A program made the position numbers and the translations under genes. DNA of 64,000 bases from Peterkaempfera bronchialis (GTDB lineage Bacteria; Actinomycetota; Actinomycetes; Streptomycetales; Streptomycetaceae): NCBI RefSeq assembly GCF_003258605.2, contig NZ_CP031264.1:3100001-3164000 (forward strand), read 5' to 3'. Shown one piece after another: positions 59,144-64,000 of this stretch. Within the stretch, counting starts at the first letter, position 1. Each line of letters starts with the position of its first letter. The notes under the pieces are model-generated. The model searched no databases. It was not told where the DNA came from and worked only from the letters and a program-made list of their open reading frames with translations.

Positions 59144-60364
59144 TCAGCCCCCGGCGCGGGAGGCGTCGGCCAGTTCGGGCGCGGAGGACCCGGGTGGGGG
59201 CGGCGGGGTGCCGCGCAGCCCGCGCAGCCGGCGGGCGACCGGTTCGGTCCAGCGGGCGGCCAGCGGGCCGACGATGACCAGCACCAGGACGTATGCGGTG
59301 GCCAGCGGGCCGATCCGGGGTTCGGTGCCGACGGCGAGGCCCGCGATGACGATGGAGAACTCGCCGCGCGCCACCAGGGTGCCGCCCGCGCGCCAGCGGC
59401 CGGCCGGTTTGACCCCGGCGCGGCGGGCCGCGTACCAGCCGGTGGCGATCTTGGTTCCGGTGGTGACCACGGCGAGCAGGACGGCGGTGAGCAGGACGGG
59501 CGGGATCGCGGCGGGGGCGGTGCTCAGGCCGAAGAAGACGAAGAAGACGGCGGCGAAGAGGTCCCGGAGCGGGGTGAGCAGGTTGCGGGCTCCCTCGGCG
59601 ACCTCGCCGGAGAGGGCGATGCCGACCAGGAAGGCGCCGACGGCGGCGGAGACCTGGAGTTCCTGGGCGAAGCCGGCGACGACCAGGGTGAGGCCGAGGA
59701 CCACCAGCAGCAGCATCTCGGGGTTGTCGGAGGAGACCGCGCGGCTGATCAGCCGTCCGTGGCGGAGCGCGATGTAGAGCACCGCGCCGACCGTGCCGAG
59801 GGAGATCACCAGCGTGAGGGAGCCGCCGGCCAGGCTCATCCCGGCCAGCAGGGCGGTGAGCAGCGGCAGGTAGACGGCCATGGCGAGGTCCTCGATGACG
59901 AGGACGCCGAGGATCACGGGTGTTTCCCGATTGCCTAGTCGGCCGAGGTCGCCGAGGACTTTGGCGATGACTCCGGAGGAGGAGATCCAGGTGACTCCGC
60001 CGAGTGCCACGGCGGCGACCGGTCCCCAGCCGAGCAGCAGGGCGGCGGCGGCTCCGGGGAGGGCGTTGAGGAGGAAGTCGACGGCGCCGGAGGGGTACTG
60101 GGTCTTGAGGCTGGTGACCAGTTCGGGGGCGCTGTACTCCAGGCCGAGCAGCAGGAGCAGCAGGATCACGCCGAGTTCGGCGCCGGTGGCGGTGAACTCC
60201 TCGCTGGCGTCGAGGGGGAGGATGCCGCCGTGGCCGAAGGCGAGTCCGGCCAGCAGGTACAGGGGTATGGGCGAGAAGCCGAAGCGCCCGGCGATCCGGC
60301 CGAGGATGCCGAGGGCGAGGATGACCGCGCCGAGTTCGATGAGCAGGGCGGTGGGGTCGTGCAC
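59144..60364 (-). CDS. Monovalent cation:proton antiporter, KhtU/KefB-like (CPA2)
   Basis: The 406-residue protein has about twelve helices: LIELGAVILALGILGRIAGRF, PLYLLAGLAFGHGG, ATGAELGVILLLLLLGLEY, and WISSSGVIAKVLGDLGRLGNRETPVILGVLVIEDLAMAVYLP, the conserved CPA2 region with an ED pair. It lacks the C-terminal RCK domain of KefB, which is supplied by the separate gene 6 bases upstream. It probably exports K+ in exchange for H+. Confidence 0.88.
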   Translation of the reverse strand: MHDPTALLIELGAVILALGILGRIAGRFGFSPIPLYLLAGLAFGHGGILPLDASEEFTATGAELGVILLLLLLGLEYSAPELVTSLKTQYPSGAVDFLLNALPGAAAALLLGWGPVAAVALGGVTWISSSGVIAKVLGDLGRLGNRETPVILGVLVIEDLAMAVYLPLLTALLAGMSLAGGSLTLVISLGTVGAVLYIALRHGRLISRAVSSDNPEMLLLVVLGLTLVVAGFAQELQVSAAVGAFLVGIALSGEVAEGARNLLTPLRDLFAAVFFVFFGLSTAPAAIPPVLLTAVLLAVVTTGTKIATGWYAARRAGVKPAGRWRAGGTLVARGEFSIVIAGLAVGTEPRIGPLATAYVLVLVIVGPLAARWTEPVARRLRGLRGTPPPPPGSSAPELADASRAGG

Positions 60365-60370
60365 TGGCGG

Positions 60371-60856
60371 TCAGCCTCCTGTGATCAGGTCTGCGACGGC
60401 TTCCACTCCCTCGCGGGTACCGACAACGACCAGGATGTCGCCGGCTGCGAAGCGGAAGTCGGGCGTGGGCGAGGGGGTGGCGGAGGTGCGGCGGAGCACG
60501 GCGACGATGGAGGCGCCGGTGCGGGTGCGGGCCTGGGTGGCGCCCAGGGTCCGGCCGCTGTACGGGGACCGCGCGGTGACCGGGATGTGCTCGGTGACCA
60601 GGTCGATCTCGATGTCCCCGGGGAGCTGCACGACGGGGTCCGGGGCCAGCAGTTTGGCCAGGGTGGCGGCTTCGTGCGGGGCCAGCGGCACGGTGTCCTT
60701 GCAGGCGTCGTCGTCCTCGGGGTCGTGGAAGGCGAGGAACCGCCGGCCGTCCTGGTGCGCGACCACGGAGACATGCTGGTTGTCCTCGGTGACCAGGTCG
60801 TAGCGGACTCCGACACCGGGGAGAAGGGTCTGGCGGGCGTGGGCTGCGTGGTCCAT
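60371..60856 (-). CDS. KhtT-like regulatory subunit with TrkA-C domain
   Basis: The 161-residue protein has an N-terminal region of small beta strands (LLPGVGVRYDLVTEDNQHVSVVAHQDGRR) and a C-terminal TrkA-C domain (ITARSPYSGRT-like ITV, GASIVAVLRRTSA, FAAGDILVVVGTREGVEAV). KhtT controls the KhtU antiporter in Bacillus and can respond to ligands such as c-di-AMP. The gene is 6 bases upstream of the antiporter, so the pair is one operon. Confidence 0.88.
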   Translation of the reverse strand: MDHAAHARQTLLPGVGVRYDLVTEDNQHVSVVAHQDGRRFLAFHDPEDDDACKDTVPLAPHEAATLAKLLAPDPVVQLPGDIEIDLVTEHIPVTARSPYSGRTLGATQARTRTGASIVAVLRRTSATPSPTPDFRFAAGDILVVVGTREGVEAVADLITGG

Positions 60857-60998
60857 GCGGGGCTCCGGGGTAGATGGGGGCAGCGGTTCTCGGTCGGATT
60901 TTACCATTCCATTACCATCAGCCTGAAGATGCTGGGCGACGCTGCCGAATCCGGGTAGGCGAGTGGGGGAGGCAGGACCGAGCGAGCGGAGGCCGGCT

Positions 60999-63005
60999 GT
61001 GGACAGCGCACTCCCGTCCACGGGTGCCCGGGGCACCGTGGCGCAGCGGATCATCGAGGACCACCTGCTGGAGGGGAGGACCGTCCCCGGCGAGGAGATC
61101 GCCCTGCGGGTGGACCAGACCCTCACCCAGGACGCCACCGGGACGCTGGTGATGCAGGAGCTGGAGGCGCTGGGCCTGGACCGGGTCCATACCCAGGTGA
61201 GCGTCCAGTACGTCGACCACAACCTGCTCCAGGCGGACGAGCGCAACGCCGAGGACCATGTCTTCCTGCGGTCGGCGGCCCGCCGCTTCGGGATCTGGTT
61301 CTCCAAGCCGGGAAACGGCGTCTCGCACCCGACCCATATGCAGCGGTTCGGAATCCCCGGCCGGACCCTGATCGGGTCGGACTCCCACACCTGCGCCGCC
61401 GGGTCGCTGGGCATGCTGGCGATCGGCGTCGGCGGTCTGGAGGTCGCCCTCGCCATGGCCGGCCGACCGCTCCATGTGCGGATGCCGCGCATCTGGGGCA
61501 TCCGGCTGACCGGGACGCTGCCGGAGTGGGTGAGCGCCAAGGACGTCGTGCTGGAGATGCTGCGCCGGCACGGGGTGAAGGGCGGCGTCGACCGCATCCT
61601 GGAGTACCACGGGCCCGGGCTGCGCGGCCTGACCGCCATGGACCGGCATGTGATCGCCAACATGGGCGCCGAGCTGGGCGCCACCGCCACCGTCTTCCCC
61701 GCCGACGACGCGGTCCGCGACTTCCTGCGCGCCGAGGGGCGGGAGCAGGACTTCACCGAGCTCACCGCCGCGCCCGACGCCCGCTACGACCTGGACGAGG
61801 AGATCGACCTCTCCGCCCTGGAGCCACTGATCGCCGCACCCACCTCGCCGGGCAATGTGACTCCGGTACGGGAGGTCGCCGGGCGGCCGATCGGGCAGGC
61901 CGTCGTCGGCTCCTCGGCCAACCCCGGCCTGCGCGACTTCGCGATGGCCGCCGCCATCGTCAAGGGCCGCCAGACCGCCGGCGAGGTCAGCTTCGACATC
62001 AACCCGACCTCCCGGGAGATCCTCCAGGACCTCACCCTGGGCGGCCACACCTTCGACCTGATCGCCGCCGGCGGCCGCATCCACCAGGCGGGCTGCCTCG
62101 GCTGCATCGGCATGGGCCAGGCCCCGGCAGCCGGGCGCAACTCGCTGCGTACCTTCCCCCGCAACTTCCCCGGCCGCTCCGGCACCGACGACGACGCGGT
62201 GTGGCTCTGCTCACCGGAGACGGCGGCGGTCTCCGCGCTCACCGGGCGGATCACCGACCCCCGCGACTGGGCGGCCGAGCACGGGGTGGGCTACCCGGAG
62301 CTGGACCTGCCCGAGCGGGCCACCGTCAACACCGCCATGCTGGAGCCGCCGCTGCCCGCCGAGCAGGCCGCCACCGTGCAGTTGGAGCGCGGTCCCAACA
62401 TCTCGGCGCTGCCCGACTTCCCGCCGCCGCCGGACACCGTCGAGGGGCCGGTGCTGCTCAAGGCCGGGGACGACGTCTCCACCGACGAGATCTCCCCCGC
62501 CGGGGCGAAGGCCCTGCCGTACCGGTCGAACATCCCCAAGCTGGCCGCGTTCACCCTCACCCGCATCGACCCGGACTACCCGGAGCGGGCCGCCGAGGTC
62601 AGGGCGGCCGGCGGCCATCTGATCGTCGCCGGGGAGAACTACGGCCAGGGGTCCTCCCGCGAGCATGCCGCGATCACCCCCCGCCATCTCGGGCTGAACG
62701 CCGTCATCGCCAAGTCCTACGCCCGCATCCACTGGCAGAACCTCGCCAACTTCGGCATCCTCGCCCTCGAATTCGACGACCCCGCCGACTACGACCGGAT
62801 CAGCGTCGGCGACCGGCTGCGGATCGACGGCGTCCACCGGGCGCTGGCCGCCGACGCGCCGCCGACGCTGCTGGTGCGGAACACCACCACCGGCGACGAC
62901 TACCGCGTGCACCACCGGCTCTCCCCGCGCCAGCGCGCCGATGTGCTGGCCGGCGGCGCCGTCCCCGCCCTGGCGGCACAGGCTCAGCGGCGGGGGAAGG
63001 AGTAG
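60999..63005 (+). CDS. acn: Aconitate hydratase
   Basis: The 668-residue protein has iron-sulfur cluster cysteines in GSDSHTCAAGSLG (Cys132) and AGCLGCIGMGQ (Cys366, Cys369). Substrate motifs are VDHNLLQ, GVSHPTHMQRFGIPG and GENYGQGSSREHAA in the swivel domain. The length and layout fit the shorter, Aquifex-type aconitase (about 650 residues) rather than the 900-residue AcnA. It interconverts citrate and isocitrate. The GTG at 60999 has GGAGG upstream. It is divergent from the KhtT-like gene and overlaps the convergent deacetylase gene by 22 bases. Confidence 0.93.
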   Translation: MDSALPSTGARGTVAQRIIEDHLLEGRTVPGEEIALRVDQTLTQDATGTLVMQELEALGLDRVHTQVSVQYVDHNLLQADERNAEDHVFLRSAARRFGIWFSKPGNGVSHPTHMQRFGIPGRTLIGSDSHTCAAGSLGMLAIGVGGLEVALAMAGRPLHVRMPRIWGIRLTGTLPEWVSAKDVVLEMLRRHGVKGGVDRILEYHGPGLRGLTAMDRHVIANMGAELGATATVFPADDAVRDFLRAEGREQDFTELTAAPDARYDLDEEIDLSALEPLIAAPTSPGNVTPVREVAGRPIGQAVVGSSANPGLRDFAMAAAIVKGRQTAGEVSFDINPTSREILQDLTLGGHTFDLIAAGGRIHQAGCLGCIGMGQAPAAGRNSLRTFPRNFPGRSGTDDDAVWLCSPETAAVSALTGRITDPRDWAAEHGVGYPELDLPERATVNTAMLEPPLPAEQAATVQLERGPNISALPDFPPPPDTVEGPVLLKAGDDVSTDEISPAGAKALPYRSNIPKLAAFTLTRIDPDYPERAAEVRAAGGHLIVAGENYGQGSSREHAAITPRHLGLNAVIAKSYARIHWQNLANFGILALEFDDPADYDRISVGDRLRIDGVHRALAADAPPTLLVRNTTTGDDYRVHHRLSPRQRADVLAGGAVPALAAQAQRRGKE

Positions 63006-63787
63006 GTGTAGCCCTCGCTGTCCAGGCGGTCCAGCAGGCGGCGCAGGGCCGCCACGGTCTGCGCACGGTCGCCGCCGCCGTCGTGCATCAGCACGATCCG
63101 GCCGGGCTTCAGCTGGGAGAGCACCGTGCCGAGGATCGCGTCCGAGCCGGGGCGCCGCCAGTCCTCGGAGTCGACCTGCCAGCCCAGCGGGCGCAGTCCG
63201 TGGTCGGCGGCCACCGCGCGGATCGCCGGGGTGAAGTCCCCTCCCGGGGCGCGGTAGTACCAGAGCTTCGCCCCCGGCCCGGCGGCTGCGGCGATGTCCC
63301 GCTGGGCGTCCAGGACCTCGTGCCGGTTGTAGGCGTCCGACCGGCTGCTCTGCCGCTCGTTGTGGTGCACCGAGTGGTCGCAGAGCCGGTGGCCCTCGGC
63401 GACCACCTGCCGGACCAGGTCCGGGTGGGCCGCCGCATTGGGCCCGATCATGCAGAAGACCGCCTTGGCGTGGTGCTGCTTCAGCAGGGCCAGCACCTGG
63501 GGCGTCCAGTTGGGGTCCGGGCCGTCGTCGAAGGTGAGGCCGACGCTGCGGCCGCCGTCCTCCAGGGTGTGCTGGATCTCCCTGCCGACCGTCGTCGCCG
63601 GCGTCGGCTTCGACGTAGGCGACAGCGGTGGCGGCGGCACCCGGTCGTGCTGCTGGGTGGCCCGGCCCGCCGGGATCCTCCCTCCGGCGGCCTCCGCGGA
63701 CCCGTCCCCCGATGTTCCGCATGCGGCCAGCGACAGCGCCAGCCCTGCGGCGGCCAGTACGGCCGCCACCCCCCTGCCTATCCGCAC
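62984..63787 (-). CDS. Polysaccharide deacetylase (NodB-type) lipoprotein
   Basis: The 267-residue protein starts VAAVLAAAGLALSLAACG, a lipobox with Cys, so it is probably a surface lipoprotein. The NodB domain shows LTFDDGPDPNWTP, HRLCDHSVHHNE (metal His), YYRAPGGDFTPAI and VLMHDGGGDR. It is predicted to remove acetyl groups from peptidoglycan or other glycans. The GTG at 63787 was chosen for the lipoprotein signal; the frame is open upstream. Confidence 0.87.
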   Translation of the reverse strand: MRIGRGVAAVLAAAGLALSLAACGTSGDGSAEAAGGRIPAGRATQQHDRVPPPPLSPTSKPTPATTVGREIQHTLEDGGRSVGLTFDDGPDPNWTPQVLALLKQHHAKAVFCMIGPNAAAHPDLVRQVVAEGHRLCDHSVHHNERQSSRSDAYNRHEVLDAQRDIAAAAGPGAKLWYYRAPGGDFTPAIRAVAADHGLRPLGWQVDSEDWRRPGSDAILGTVLSQLKPGRIVLMHDGGGDRAQTVAALRRLLDRLDSEGYTYSFPRR

Positions 63788-63918
63788 CTGCGCCGCCCCG
63801 CTCTCTCCACCTCTGACGCCGTCCCCTGGCGCTTTCCAGCCTGACAACCGCAGTTCACAGCCGGATGTGCGCGATGTCCGGTTACTGCAACGGTCCCGGC
63901 GCGGGCGCGGATCCGGCC

Positions 63919-64000
63919 TCAGCGCCGGGTGCCGCAGCCGGGGCAGAAGGCCGCTCCGTCGGGCAGCGCGGCGGAGCAGGACGGGCACTGCGGCTGCTGG
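63919..64000 (-). CDS. C-terminal zinc-ribbon of a protein cut by the window edge
   Basis: The last 26 codons read QPQCPSCSAALPDGAAFCPG then CGTRR and stop. The two CxxC pairs form a zinc ribbon. The main part of the gene lies outside the window, so the protein cannot be identified. Confidence 0.7.
   Translation of the reverse strand, partial: QQPQCPSCSAALPDGAAFCPGCGTRR

Overview
The window is chromosomal DNA from a high-GC actinomycete, most likely a member of the Streptomycetaceae (Streptomyces, Kitasatospora or Streptacidiphilus type). Supporting signs are the very high G+C at third codon positions, frequent GTG and TTG starts, an XRE-DUF5753/DUF397 pair, several RsbW-like ATP-binding proteins, a DUF574-type methyltransferase, an ORF1590/NsdA-like sporulation regulator, an Nur/Fur-type box before an iron superoxide dismutase, and a ydaO-type (c-di-AMP) riboswitch before an M23 peptidase. 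No tRNA, rRNA, insertion sequence, CRISPR array or replication origin was recognised.

Layout. 0-9 kb: partial universal stress protein, a repeat-rich gap, a stand-alone asparagine-synthetase/lasso-cyclase-like protein, the sporulation-type regulator, L-2-hydroxyglutarate oxidase, TrmB, a PrsW-like protease and a small secreted protein. 9-11.5 kb: LysR regulator divergent from a SnoaL-like protein, then a nucleotidyltransferase. 11.6-18 kb: a visibly lower-GC accessory block with a 42-codon leader ORF coupled to a PLD-helicase-DUF3427 protein, an RsbW-like protein coupled to a 134-aa protein, an XRE/DUF397 pair and an HNH endonuclease whose N-terminus resembles sulfur-binding (phosphorothioate-reading) domains. 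This is the best candidate for a defence system. 18-27 kb: secreted and metabolic genes (second LysR with a beta-lactamase-fold hydrolase, Tat-exported MBL protein, WGR/beta-propeller protein, Tat-exported glycoside hydrolase, alcohol dehydrogenase, STAS protein). 28.0-28.6 kb: a striking 53-bp tandem array with a duplicated 172-bp higher-order unit.

28.7-35 kb: cell-wall peptidase with riboswitch, MFS transporter, VOC protein, tautomerase, TatA, Ogt and a PEP-mutase-family enzyme. 35-42 kb: a metal-handling region with two Met/His-containing membrane proteins, CopA, an HMA-like protein lacking its metal cysteines, an ArsR regulator, SodF and a CopC-CopD fusion. 42-47.6 kb: methyltransferase, possible VapC remnant, GNAT, HD hydrolase with XRE regulator, and a three-gene overlapping module headed by another RsbW-like protein. 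47.7-54.5 kb: hydrolases, VOC protein, DUF6343 membrane protein, baeRF-type protein, CysRS-like fragment protein, SpoU methyltransferase and an ATP-grasp protein. 54.5-57.1 kb: three cobalamin genes (cobH, cobK, cbiD). 57.1-64 kb: GlsB-type membrane protein, a DoxX-like protein, a KhtT/KhtU-like K+/H+ antiporter pair, aconitase and a secreted polysaccharide deacetylase.

Several convergent gene pairs are separated by perfect or near-perfect hairpins that probably act as bidirectional terminators. A 48-bp perfect repeat links the 0.3-0.5 kb gap to the 49.7 kb gap, which indicates a dispersed intergenic repeat family. All functional assignments come from reading translations and motifs; no database search was run.
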